This document shows positions 43,343-53,000 of a stretch of 64,000 nucleotides of DNA, in pieces; position 1 is the first letter of the stretch, and the number at the start of each line of letters is the position of its first letter. Source of the stretch: JAEUJM01 sp044221555 (GTDB taxonomy: Bacteria; Actinomycetota; Acidimicrobiia; Acidimicrobiales; DATDAH01); NCBI GenBank assembly GCA_044221555.1, contig JBGAOY010000009.1, positions 62,001 to 126,000 of the forward strand. The letters are read 5' to 3'. The notes under the pieces are model-generated. The model was not told the origin of the DNA, made no database searches, and saw only the letters and a list, made by a program, of their open reading frames with translations. A program made the translations under genes and the position numbers.

Positions 43343-44953
43343 TCACGTAACCCCGATCCGGACCGCGACCACGTCCTGGTGGCTGCCGTCGCCGGCGGAG
43401 CGAGCGGTCACCCGGTAGGTGCGGACGGCACCGACCGCGGCCCGGGGAGTGGCCGTGACCCGCATCTGCAGGTCGGTCACGGCCCCGGGCTCGAGGGTGC
43501 CCGTCGACCATGTGCCGGCCAGCACCTGACTGGTGACGTCGACGTCGTCGGCGAAGTAGCGCACCCGGATGTGGCGACCCCCCACCGGGCCCCGCAGGGT
43601 CACCTCGTCGGTGTCGGTCCCGTCGTTGCCGATCCGCAGGTCGAAGCGGAGCTCGCTGCCCCTGGTCACCCGGCCACCGGCGGTCTGCTGAGTCCCGTCG
43701 TCGTTGTAGACGCCGTCACCCTTCGACGAGGCTGCCCCGGACCGGGCGATCAGTGCGTCCGGCTGGTGGGCGAAGGGGGCGCAGTCCACCACCGTGACCT
43801 GCCAGTCCCAGCCGAAGCCGTCCCCCTGGTCGAGGTGGGCGTCCACGACCACCCGTCGGCCGTCCGCGCTGATCGCGGGGTGCCCGCCGGCCTCGACGCC
43901 GTAGTTGGCGGCGAAGGCCGTCACGATGCCGGCCGGGCTGCCGTCGGTGGCCACCAGGGCCACCTGTCCGGCCCACCAGAACGCCACGCGCGAGCCGTCG
44001 GGGGTGATCGCGGGGTCCGAGCCGTACCCCTGCCCGTCGCCGAGGCCGCTGAGCTGGTCGATCGCCGCCGAGCCGGCCTGCGCCAGGAAGACCTGCGGGT
44101 AGTGATCGGGGTTCTCGCCGGTGAGGTCCTGATCGGACTCGAACGCCACCCCGGCACCATCGGCGGTGATCGACGGAGCCGAGGTGCGCCCGCCGCTGGT
44201 GTCGGTGAGGGGCTGGCTGGTGCCGAGCCCGGCGTCGTAGAGGTAGATCTCGGCGCTGCCGTCCTGATCGGAGACATAGGCGACCCGGGAGCCGTCGGCG
44301 TCGACCGCCGGGGCCGAGGTCGTGCCCGCCGTGGTGTCGGTGAGCTGGGTGAGCGCGCCCGAGGCCACGTCGAGGCGGAACACCTCCCGGTTGGCATCGG
44401 CGTTGCCGCCGCCCCCGGCCAGGTCGTGCGGCGAGGTGAACACCAGCGTGCTGCCGTCGGCGCTGAGCGCCGGGTCCAGGTTGCCGGCGCCCGTGGTGTC
44501 GGTGACCTGCGTGATGGTGTCGTCGCCGAGGTCGTAGAGGAACACCTCCTCGTTGCCGTCCGGGTTGGCGCCCGTCGGGTCGCCCGACGTCTCGAGGGCG
44601 ACCAGCGAGCCGGCGCCGTCGACGGTGGGTCCGCTGCCCTGCCACGGGTTGGAGTCACCGCTGTCGGTGACGGTCAGCTGGGTGGTCGTGCCCGTCGAGA
44701 CCCGGTGCAGGAACACCTCGAAGTTGTGGTCCGGGTTGTCGCCGGTCAGGTCGCTGGGCGCCTGGAACGCGATCAGGTCGCCCGAGGCGTCGATGGCCGG
44801 GTTGAGGTGCGCGGTCCACTCGGTTCGGTGCACCGGGATCGGCTGTGCCCGGCACTGCTCGGCCGCCCCCACCGGCGTGTTCCCGGCGGCCACCAGCAGC
44901 GCCCCTCCGGCCACGCTCGTCACCGCCGCGGCTGCCATCCGTCGCACATTCAT
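43343..44953 (-). CDS. Secreted TolB-like beta-propeller protein
   Basis: The product has 536 residues. A signal peptide (MAAAAVTSVAGGALLVAAGN...AAEQC) is followed by about six PD40/TolB blades (about 45-400) with repeated D..G..VAF(E/T/W)S.(D/H)DL and (T/Q).LTDT.. strings. The C-terminal beta domain of about 120 residues (GSELRFDLRIGNDGTDTDEV) resembles an Ig-like module. ATG 44953 has GGGGAG 9 nt upstream. Unlike TolB there is no Pal partner or outer-membrane context, so it is probably an extracellular or wall-associated binding protein. Exact role unknown. Confidence 0.85.
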   Translation of the reverse strand: MNVRRMAAAAVTSVAGGALLVAAGNTPVGAAEQCRAQPIPVHRTEWTAHLNPAIDASGDLIAFQAPSDLTGDNPDHNFEVFLHRVSTGTTTQLTVTDSGDSNPWQGSGPTVDGAGSLVALETSGDPTGANPDGNEEVFLYDLGDDTITQVTDTTGAGNLDPALSADGSTLVFTSPHDLAGGGGNADANREVFRLDVASGALTQLTDTTAGTTSAPAVDADGSRVAYVSDQDGSAEIYLYDAGLGTSQPLTDTSGGRTSAPSITADGAGVAFESDQDLTGENPDHYPQVFLAQAGSAAIDQLSGLGDGQGYGSDPAITPDGSRVAFWWAGQVALVATDGSPAGIVTAFAANYGVEAGGHPAISADGRRVVVDAHLDQGDGFGWDWQVTVVDCAPFAHQPDALIARSGAASSKGDGVYNDDGTQQTAGGRVTRGSELRFDLRIGNDGTDTDEVTLRGPVGGRHIRVRYFADDVDVTSQVLAGTWSTGTLEPGAVTDLQMRVTATPRAAVGAVRTYRVTARSAGDGSHQDVVAVRIGVT

Positions 44954-45101
44954 GTCGAACTCTCCCCGTGTCCTCGATGTCGGTGCGACGAGCATCCCGG
45001 GAGCCGGTTACCAACCACCGACCACCGGGCTACCGACGCGGACGCACATCGCGCGGGGCGGTCGCCGCGAGGCCGCGGCCGCGGTGCCCGGACCCCGCGA
45101 A

Positions 45102-45144
45102 CTCGACGACATGACGCGCGAATTGCGCGCGCCATGTCGTCGAG
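45102..45144. terminator. Hairpin between the SARP gene and the TolB-like gene
   Basis: CTCGACGACATG (45102-45113) and CATGTCGTCGAG (45133-45144) pair perfectly over 12 bp, and the interior is rich in GCGCG that can pair further. It lies 33 bp after the SARP stop. There is no U-tract. Likely transcript end of the regulator gene. Confidence 0.65.
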
Positions 45145-45176
45145 AACGGGGTCGGTCGCACCTGGGCACCTGGTCC

Positions 45177-48100
45177 TCAGGAGCGGGGCCGGCCGCCCAG
45201 CCGGCTGCCGATCAGCGACCGCCGCCCGGCCGACAGTCGGTCGGCCAGCACCACCTGCTCCACCTCGCTCGCGAACCGGTAGCCGTCGGCGGTCTCGGCC
45301 ACCACCCGGGCGGCCACCGCGTGGTCCAGCGCGTCGAGCGCCTGATCGTCGTCGATGCCGGCGGCGCGGGCGGCCGACGCTAGGTCGAACGACGGGCCGA
45401 CGACGGCGGCCGCGGCGAGCACGCGCACGAGGTCGGCGGGCAGCTCGGCCAGGTCGGCCTCGACCGCCGATCGCAGGGCGGTCGGGACGCCGACCCCGGC
45501 CCGACCGGGCGCCACCTCGGCGTCCCCCCGGCCCTCACCCAGGATCCCGGCGGCGGCGATCGTGGGACGCACTCCGGCGTCCCAGTGCCCGCGGCGCACG
45601 ATGCCGGTCGCGGCGAGGTGGCGGCCGAGCTCCACCAGGTGGCCGGGGATCCCGCCGGCGCACCCGGCCACCAGCGCCATCTGCTCGGCCGTCGCCGCAT
45701 CGAGGTCGTGGCCCAGCGCCGCACCGAGGAGCCGGAGCGAGTCGTCGCGGTCGAGGGGTGCCAGGTCGATCTCGTCTCGGACGTCGACCCGCTGCAGGTC
45801 ACGCACCAGCGGCGCGATGCCGTGGCCGCCACGGCTCCCCGGGCGCTGCGCGGCCACGACGAGGATGGGTCGGCCCTCGGCCATGGGGATGGGCCGGTCG
45901 ACCAGCCGCCGCATCCCGTCGACCAGCTCGGCCGAGGCCAGGTGGGCGTCGTCGAGGAGCACCACCGCGGGCTGGTGCCGCGTCACGGCGAGGAGCCGGT
46001 CGAACAGCTCGCGGAGGTAGCCGATCACCACGTCGGGGCCCCGCAACGCCTCCGCCGCGGGTGGCGCCACGCCCAGGATGGCGACGTCGCCGCCGAGGGG
46101 CGACAGTCCGAGCGCCAACGAGAACCGTCCACCGAGGGCGGCGCCGCCGGCGTCGACCGCGGCCCGCGCCACCTCCGCCAGGAGTCGGGTCTTGCCCAAC
46201 CCCGCCCCCGCAGTGATCACCACGAGGCCGGTCTTGCCCCGGTCGCACACCTGCCGCCAGGCGCGCACGAGCCGCTCGCGCTCGGCGGCGCGGCCCGCCA
46301 GGGGCAGCTGCAGCTGCCTCGCCGCCCACAGCAGGTCGGGCCCGTCGAACGAGGCCGGCGGCGACGGATCCACCGGGCCGGTCGCCGACGAGGACGGGTC
46401 GGGGGTCGCCGGCGAGGACGGGTCCGGGGTCGCCGGCGTCGACGCCGTCGCGGTCGCCGGCGGCGCGGTCGTCGGCGGCGCTGCGAGCGGCGCAGGGTCT
46501 GCAGCAGCCGCCGGCGTCTCCGCGGGCGCCGCCGCTGGTGGCGAGGGCACAGGGGCAGTCGCGGGCGTCGCGGTAGCGATCGGCGTCGGGGTGGTCGCCG
46601 GCGTCTTCGCGGGCGACGCTGCCCCCGCGTCAGTCGCCGACCCTGCGGTGGACGCGGCCGCCGTGGACGCGGTGGACGCGGCCGCCGCCGACGCGTCAGT
46701 CGCCGCCCCTGCGGTGGACGCGGCCGCCGTGGACGCGGTGGTCGCCGCCCCTGCGGTGGACGCGGCCGCCGTGGTGGTCGCCGGCGCCGCGGTCGCTGGC
46801 AGCCCGGGTGGCAGCGTCACCGCGGGCGCCGCCGCCACCCGTTCGGCGATCGTCGCCCGCCGCGCCTCGGACAGCCGGCCGACCAGCACCTCACGCTCGA
46901 GCGGGGTGATGAAGCGGACACGGTCCCGCGTCCCGTCGGTCGCCAGGTAGCCCGCGCCCGCGGCCCGCTCGACCAGGCGGGCGGCGGTCTCGTCGTCCAC
47001 GCCCGCGGCCCGGGCGGCCGTGGTCGTGCCCACCTCGAGCCCCACGGCCGCCACGGCGGCCAGGAACGCCACCAGGTCCTCCGGCAGCTCGGCCAACTCC
47101 TCGTCCACGACCTGCCACAGGCGTTCGGGGGTGGGCGCCTCGCCGACGCCGCCCAACCGCGGGGCCTCGGTCGCCCGCGGTCCCGCCGTGTGCTGCCGGG
47201 CCGTGTCCTCGGGCCCGACCGCCGCTCCGACCGACACCGCGGACGCCGGCGCCGCCCCGGACCCCGCCGTCGAGCGGAGGTGGCGGGCCACCTCGATGAG
47301 CCGGCGGGGGTTGCCGCCGACGTGCGCCACGAGGGCGTCGAGGTCGGGGTTGCCCACGCGGCCATCGGACGGGCCCACGGCCAGGCGCTCCTCCACGAGG
47401 GCCCGGGCGTCGGCGGCGGGGAGGGGCCCGAGCCCCAGCAGAGCCTCGACGTGCAGCTGGCGCACCTGGTGGACGAGGGCGTGCACACCGGGGGGCAGGG
47501 TGGCCGCGTCGCGGAACGTGGCCACGGTGAGCACGGGGAGGCTGCCGTCGAGGGGCATGACCGGGCGGTCGGCCACGGTGCGCATGGCCTCCACCACGAA
47601 GGGCTCGGCCCGGTGCAGGTCGTCGAACACCAGGAGCACCGGGCGCTGCTCGGCCACGGCCATCACCCGGTCGAACAGGGCCAGCCCGTACTCGACCGCG
47701 GCCGCCGCCGCCGGGGGGCCCGAGCCCACCACCGGCAGGTCGACGCCGAGCGACAGGGGGCCCGGGCCCATCGGCACGAGGCCGACCTCGGGCGCGCAGC
47801 GGAAGGCCAGGACCCATCCGCCTTCGTCCGACACGTCCTTCGCCAGCTCCGCGACGAGCCGGGTCTTGCCCACGCCCGAACGACCGGTGAGCACCACCAC
47901 ACCCCCGAGCGACTCGTCGCGCACCCTCGACCAGGCCCCCGCCAGCACCGCCCGCTCCCGCTCGCGACCGACCAGGGGCACCTGGCGCTGCCAGTCCACC
48001 CAGAGGAGCTCCGGCTCGGTTCCGGTCCGGACCACCGGGGCGGTCTCGGCACCGGCCCGGTCGGGAAGGTCGAGCACCGGATCGTGGCTGATGACCGCAG

Positions 48101-48827
48101 CCTCGATGCGGGCCAGCTCGGGGCCGGGCTCCAGACCCAGCTCCTCGACCAACAGGTGGCGCGCCCGCTGGAAGGCCCGCAGGGCGTCGGCCTGACGGCC
48201 CGACCGGTAGAGGGCGACCATCAGCTGCGCCCAACGGCGCTCGCGCAACGGCGCATCGGCCAGGCTCCGCTCCGCGTCGGCCACCGCCTCGCCGTGGCGA
48301 CCGAGGGCCAGTATCGCGTCGGTGCGCTCCTCGACCGCGAGGTGGCGCAACTCGACGAGACGAGCCACCTCGGCCTGGCCGCCGGACGTGTCGGCCAGCT
48401 CCGGCAGCGGGTCGCCCCGCCACAGGGCCAGGCCGGCATCGAGGGCCTCGCGGGCGGCGTCGGGCCGGCCCTCGTCGAGCAGTCGGCGGCCCTCGTCGAA
48501 GCAGCGGTGGAACCGGTGGGCGTCGATCCGATCGGCGTCGACCGCGAGCCGGTACCCCTCGCCCGTGGTGGCCAGCACGTCGGCGGGCAGGCCGGCGTCC
48601 TCCAGCCGGCGGCGGATCCGCGCCACCCGCACCTGCAGGCTCTTGCGCCACGACGGCGGCGGGTCGGCCCACACATCGGCGGCCAGCGCCGCGAAGGCGA
48701 CGGTTCGGCCGGCGCGCACGGCGAGCGCGGCCAGCAGCGTGCGCTCCAGCCGCGGGAGCCCGGTCAGGAGGGTGCCGTCGACCGCCACTTCGAGCGGGCC
48801 GAGCACCCGCACCTCGACGTCCGCCAC
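45177..48827 (-). CDS. SARP-type regulator with BTAD domain and two AAA ATPase modules
   Basis: The product has 1216 residues. A winged-helix DNA-binding domain (about 1-95, VRVLGPLEVAVDGTLL) precedes a bacterial transcriptional activation (BTAD) domain (about 96-250, GEGYRLAVDADRIDAHRFHR). The first ATPase has Walker A GRSGVGKTRLV (about 318). An Ala/Thr/Pro-rich linker of about 130 residues follows (about 675-800), then a second ATPase with Walker A GAGLGKTRLL (about 878). The two ATPase modules share DGPDLLWA/PELLWVDWQ-type lead-ins and LV(V/L)FDDLH/VVLLDDAH, so the second is an internal duplication. SARPs activate secondary-metabolite clusters; the only cluster in view is the lipid synthase locus 22 kb away. 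GTG start with GGGAGGGAAGGGA upstream. Confidence 0.9.
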   Translation of the reverse strand: MADVEVRVLGPLEVAVDGTLLTGLPRLERTLLAALAVRAGRTVAFAALAADVWADPPPSWRKSLQVRVARIRRRLEDAGLPADVLATTGEGYRLAVDADRIDAHRFHRCFDEGRRLLDEGRPDAAREALDAGLALWRGDPLPELADTSGGQAEVARLVELRHLAVEERTDAILALGRHGEAVADAERSLADAPLRERRWAQLMVALYRSGRQADALRAFQRARHLLVEELGLEPGPELARIEAAVISHDPVLDLPDRAGAETAPVVRTGTEPELLWVDWQRQVPLVGRERERAVLAGAWSRVRDESLGGVVVLTGRSGVGKTRLVAELAKDVSDEGGWVLAFRCAPEVGLVPMGPGPLSLGVDLPVVGSGPPAAAAAVEYGLALFDRVMAVAEQRPVLLVFDDLHRAEPFVVEAMRTVADRPVMPLDGSLPVLTVATFRDAATLPPGVHALVHQVRQLHVEALLGLGPLPAADARALVEERLAVGPSDGRVGNPDLDALVAHVGGNPRRLIEVARHLRSTAGSGAAPASAVSVGAAVGPEDTARQHTAGPRATEAPRLGGVGEAPTPERLWQVVDEELAELPEDLVAFLAAVAAVGLEVGTTTAARAAGVDDETAARLVERAAGAGYLATDGTRDRVRFITPLEREVLVGRLSEARRATIAERVAAAPAVTLPPGLPATAAPATTTAAASTAGAATTASTAAASTAGAATDASAAAASTASTAAASTAGSATDAGAASPAKTPATTPTPIATATPATAPVPSPPAAAPAETPAAAADPAPLAAPPTTAPPATATASTPATPDPSSPATPDPSSSATGPVDPSPPASFDGPDLLWAARQLQLPLAGRAAERERLVRAWRQVCDRGKTGLVVITAGAGLGKTRLLAEVARAAVDAGGAALGGRFSLALGLSPLGGDVAILGVAPPAAEALRGPDVVIGYLRELFDRLLAVTRHQPAVVLLDDAHLASAELVDGMRRLVDRPIPMAEGRPILVVAAQRPGSRGGHGIAPLVRDLQRVDVRDEIDLAPLDRDDSLRLLGAALGHDLDAATAEQMALVAGCAGGIPGHLVELGRHLAATGIVRRGHWDAGVRPTIAAAGILGEGRGDAEVAPGRAGVGVPTALRSAVEADLAELPADLVRVLAAAAVVGPSFDLASAARAAGIDDDQALDALDHAVAARVVAETADGYRFASEVEQVVLADRLSAGRRSLIGSRLGGRPRS
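46600..46800 (-). repeat. Low-complexity Ala/Thr/Ser repeats in the SARP linker
   Basis: Units such as GCGGTGGACGCGGCCGCCGT recur in tandem and encode STAGAAT/ASTAAASTAGAAT strings. They look like a disordered hinge that can expand or shrink in frame. Confidence 0.7.
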
Positions 48828-48965
48828 TCCCTTCCCTCCCGGCTCACGCTGATCCCACCTCGGCCGCCCCGGCTGATCATCGCGCGAGGTGCGTCGATCA
48901 CGTCGGCGGCGCGGTCTTCGGGGTGGCGAGGTGGGCGACGCCAGTGGGTGCTGGTGGCGGCGCCG

Positions 48966-49352
48966 CTACACCACGTCGATCCAGAGTTCGCCGTCGGCCA
49001 CCTCGGCGATCAGGGTGATGTCGCCGGGTTCCGATGTGAGGACCACGTCGTGTCGTCGGGCGGCGCCCTCCACCACCGAGACATCCGCGATGTCGTGGTG
49101 GCCGGAGCGCGCGGCCAGCACGCCGACGGCGCGCGCCCGGCGCCCGTCCAACGCCTCGATCTCACAACCCTGGAGGAACCGGGACAGGTTCGCCTGCCGG
49201 GGTCCACCCCCACGCCAGGCCTCGGCCAGAACGGGAGCGGGCACCACCGGCATCATCCCGGCTTCGAGGAGCTCCCTGTGGGCGGCCCAGACGCGAGGGA
49301 CGTTGCGCTCGGCGGCGACGAGAGCGCCCGTGTCGTACGTGATGCCCGACAT
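48966..49352 (-). CDS. PIN-domain ribonuclease toxin
   Basis: The product has 128 residues. It starts MSGITYDTGALVAAERN with the first catalytic Asp in YDTGAL. Glu lies in VLAEAWRGG, Asp in GHHDIADVSVVEGA, and the C-terminus is VVLTSEPGDITLIA. The first, second and third acidic positions are intact and the last is the Asp of EPGD, so it can be active. Its ATG overlaps the stop of the truncated antitoxin frame as TGATG. The upstream antitoxin appears to have lost its DNA-binding half, which makes regulation of this toxin questionable. Confidence 0.85.
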   Translation of the reverse strand: MSGITYDTGALVAAERNVPRVWAAHRELLEAGMMPVVPAPVLAEAWRGGGPRQANLSRFLQGCEIEALDGRRARAVGVLAARSGHHDIADVSVVEGAARRHDVVLTSEPGDITLIAEVADGELWIDVV

Positions 49353-49501
49353 CACGCCGGACGGGCCTGGATGCGTCCGACACCCTTCGAACGCATCAGT
49401 CGCTCCCTCCTCGCTCGCTCCGCCGCCATCTCCTCGTCCGTGATGACGCCGTGCTCGGCCTCCCACTCGGCGACGCCGGCGAGGCCCCATTCTGTTCGGT
49501 T
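49352..49501 (-). pseudogene. Truncated antitoxin (C-terminal half only)
   Basis: The frame reads NRTEWGLAGVAEWEAEHGVI, then TDEEMAAERARRERLMRSKG. WEAEHG.ITDEE is the usual toxin-binding end of VapB-type antitoxins. Upstream in frame there is no ribbon-helix-helix domain and no good start; only a TTG at about 49570 or an internal ATG is available. I read it as an antitoxin that lost its 5' half. It could still be translated as a short toxin-neutralising peptide. Confidence 0.55.
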
Positions 49502-49944
<443 letters not shown>

Positions 49945-50000
49945 GTGTTGCGGCGACGACTCTACACCGAGTCCCCACCCGCCTCCTCGGTGTTCCCCGC

Positions 50001-53000
50001 TCAGCCCAGCACCGGGCTCACACCCGTGGTGTCGTGCGCCGCGGTCACCACCACCGGCGTCGCCGCGGAGAAGTCACCCGCGTCGTGCCAGTACTCCTGG
50101 GCCCGGCCCCCCACCGTGTCCACGAACGTCATCCGATACGACCCCGGCGCCAGACCCGACACCGAGTACGAGCCGTCGGCCCCGCTCACCGCGCCCCCCG
50201 CGATCCCCGACGGGCCGATCGCGATCACCCACGCCCCACCGATCGGCGCCCCCGACCCCGCCGCGGTCACCGACCCCGACACCCGCCCCGTCGCCACCCC
50301 CAACGCCGCGTTCGTCACCGCCGGCGCCACCACCGACAGCGCCGACCCCAACCCGTGGAACGGCTGGTTCGCATGCCACTCCATCGCACGCGCCCCCGAC
50401 GAGTCGATGAAGGCCAGCTTGTACGACCCCACCGGCACGCTCAACGAATACGCCCCCGACCCATCGGTACGCCCCGACCGCACGAACCCGAAGTCAGACG
50501 CCCGCAGCACGATCACCTCCGCCCCGGCCACCGGCGCACCAGAGCCCTCCTCCGACACCACCCCCGACAACACCGCTCCCCCCGGCGCCGCCACCTGCAC
50601 CGGCAACGACCCACTCGCCACCGCGTTCCCGCCCGCGGTCACCGCCACCGGTGTGGCCCCGAACGCATCCGGCGCGTTGGCGAAGAACTCCGGACGATGA
50701 CCCCCCGACGGGTCGAAGTAGGCCAGCAAGTGGTTCCCCACCGAGACGCCACCCACCGAGAACTGCCCCGACCCGTTCGCCGCCACCACCCGTTGCGCCT
50801 CCCCCGACGCCGACATCACCACCACCGACGCCCCCGCGACAGGAGTGCCCGACCCGTCCTCGGTCACCGCCCCCGACACCCTGCCCCGGGTCGACCCCAT
50901 CACCGGGTTGGCCGCCCCCACCCCACCGGCCGGCACCGACACCGTCGTCGGCGCACCGAAGAACCCCGGCGTGTGTGCCCCAGTCGGGTCCACCGCGTAC
51001 GCGAAGTACGACCCTGCCGGCACCTGCGCGGAGAACCCACCGCCGCCGTCGGCCACCGCCGACCCCGCGATCGAGAAGTCCGCCGTCCGCAGCACCGCCA
51101 CCCACGCCCCCGGAACCGGACCACCCGACCCCGCCTCGGTCACCGACCCCGCCACCCGCCCCAACGGCTCGTACACCCGCAGCCTCGACAGCAGTACGTC
51201 CAACACGTACACCCGGCCGGCGGCGTCGGTGGCCACGCGCTGGGTGGTCAGCGCGGGGGTCTGCCACGACGACAGCAGCGTCCCGTCGGGCGCGTAGGCC
51301 TGCACCAGTCCCTGCTGCGACGACGCTGCGTACAGCGTGCCGTCCGGTGCGGTCGCCACGCTCGAGGGTGCGGGCAACGACAGGTTGCGCACGAAGGTGC
51401 CCGAGTCGGAGAAGGTCACGACCCGCTGGTTGCCGGTGTCGGCCACGTACACCCGGTCACCCGACACCGCCACGTCGGACGGGCCGGCCAACTGCCCGTC
51501 ACCGGCACCGGGGGCGCCGAACGTGACCGACGACAGGCCGTCGGCGGCGAACCGCACCACCTGCGAGGTGCCCCTCGACCCGTTCGCGTTGCAGTGGCCG
51601 AGGACGTCGCGGTCGATGCACACCGAACGGGGCGCCTCCGTGACGAACACCCTGCCCGTGGCGTCCACGTCGACGCCGGTGTAGCGGCCGTCGAGCCCGG
51701 GGGCGACGAAGGTGGCCGTGTGCGTGCCGGCGGTCGTGTACCGCCGCACCGCGCCGTCGTCCTGGTCCTGGGCGGGCACCTCGGTGACGTCGACGAACAG
51801 GTCGCCGTCGGGGCCCACGGCCACGTCGTCGAGCTGGGGGGTCCCGAACGACGAGGTGGCCACGCCGGCCGCGGAGAACGCCTGGACCCTGCCCAGGTTC
51901 GTCGTCTCCCCGACGAAGAAGCCGCCGCCCGGATGGGTGTCGATCCCCTTCTTGACGAGGCCGGCGCTGCCGAGCACGAAGGTGGCGGCCAACGCGGGCG
52001 GCGCGTCCCGACCCACGGGGAGGATGACCGTGTTGGACGGCGCTTGTGCCCCCTGGGTCGATCCGACCGCGGCCACGGCTGCGAACTGGCCGGCGTCGCC
52101 GGGGCCGGTGACGTGGGTGCAGTCGACGACCCTCGTCGTGCTCGGCGCCAGGTCGGCCACCGCGCCGGCGCACTCGGGCACCGACGTCGAGCTCACCGTC
52201 ACACCCGTGAGCGGAACCGTGCCCGTGTTGCGGATGGTGAGGTGCACGTCGAGCGGGTCGCCCACCGTCGCGGTCACCTGATCGACGGCCAGGGTCACGT
52301 CGACGAGCGGTCCCGTCTGGCCCTGGAGCTCGTAGACCGCCGGTGCCACGCAGCACAGCCCCTCCTGACCACCGACGGTCAGGCCGCCGGAGACGACGAA
52401 GACCCGCCGGTCGGCCCCGAAGGCGAAGTCGCTGAGCACCACTCCTGCGGTGGTGTAGGGCGACGCGAGGTGCACGCGGGCCAGCAGGGTGCCGTCGGGA
52501 CGCAGCTTCACGGCATCCCCGTGGTTCTGGTCGGCCACCCACACGTTGCCGGCCGGGTCGACCTCGATCGCCACGCCGTCGGTGTCGGCCCCGACACCCC
52601 GCAGGTCCCACGCCCCCAACGCACTGCCGGTGGGCGAGAACCGCTGGACCGAGTGGCCCTCGTTCACGACCAGCACGTTGCCGGCGAGATCGAGGGCCAC
52701 GCCCACCGGCGCACCCTGCACGGTCCATCGCCGCAACGGTGTGCCCGTCGCGTCGAAGACCTGGATGCGTTGGTTCTGGGAGTCGGCCACGTACACCGTC
52801 CCGTCGCCGGCCACGTCGATGCCCCGGGGGTCCGACAGCTGCGCGGCCCCCGAGCCCGTCGAGCCGAAGGCGCCCAGGAAGTCACCCGTGAGCGAGAACC
52901 GCTGCACCCGGTTGTTCAGACCGTCGGTGACGAAGACCGAACCCAGGGCGACGTCGACGTCGGCGGGGCCGTTGAGCTGCCCGGTGGCCGTGCCCGTCGT

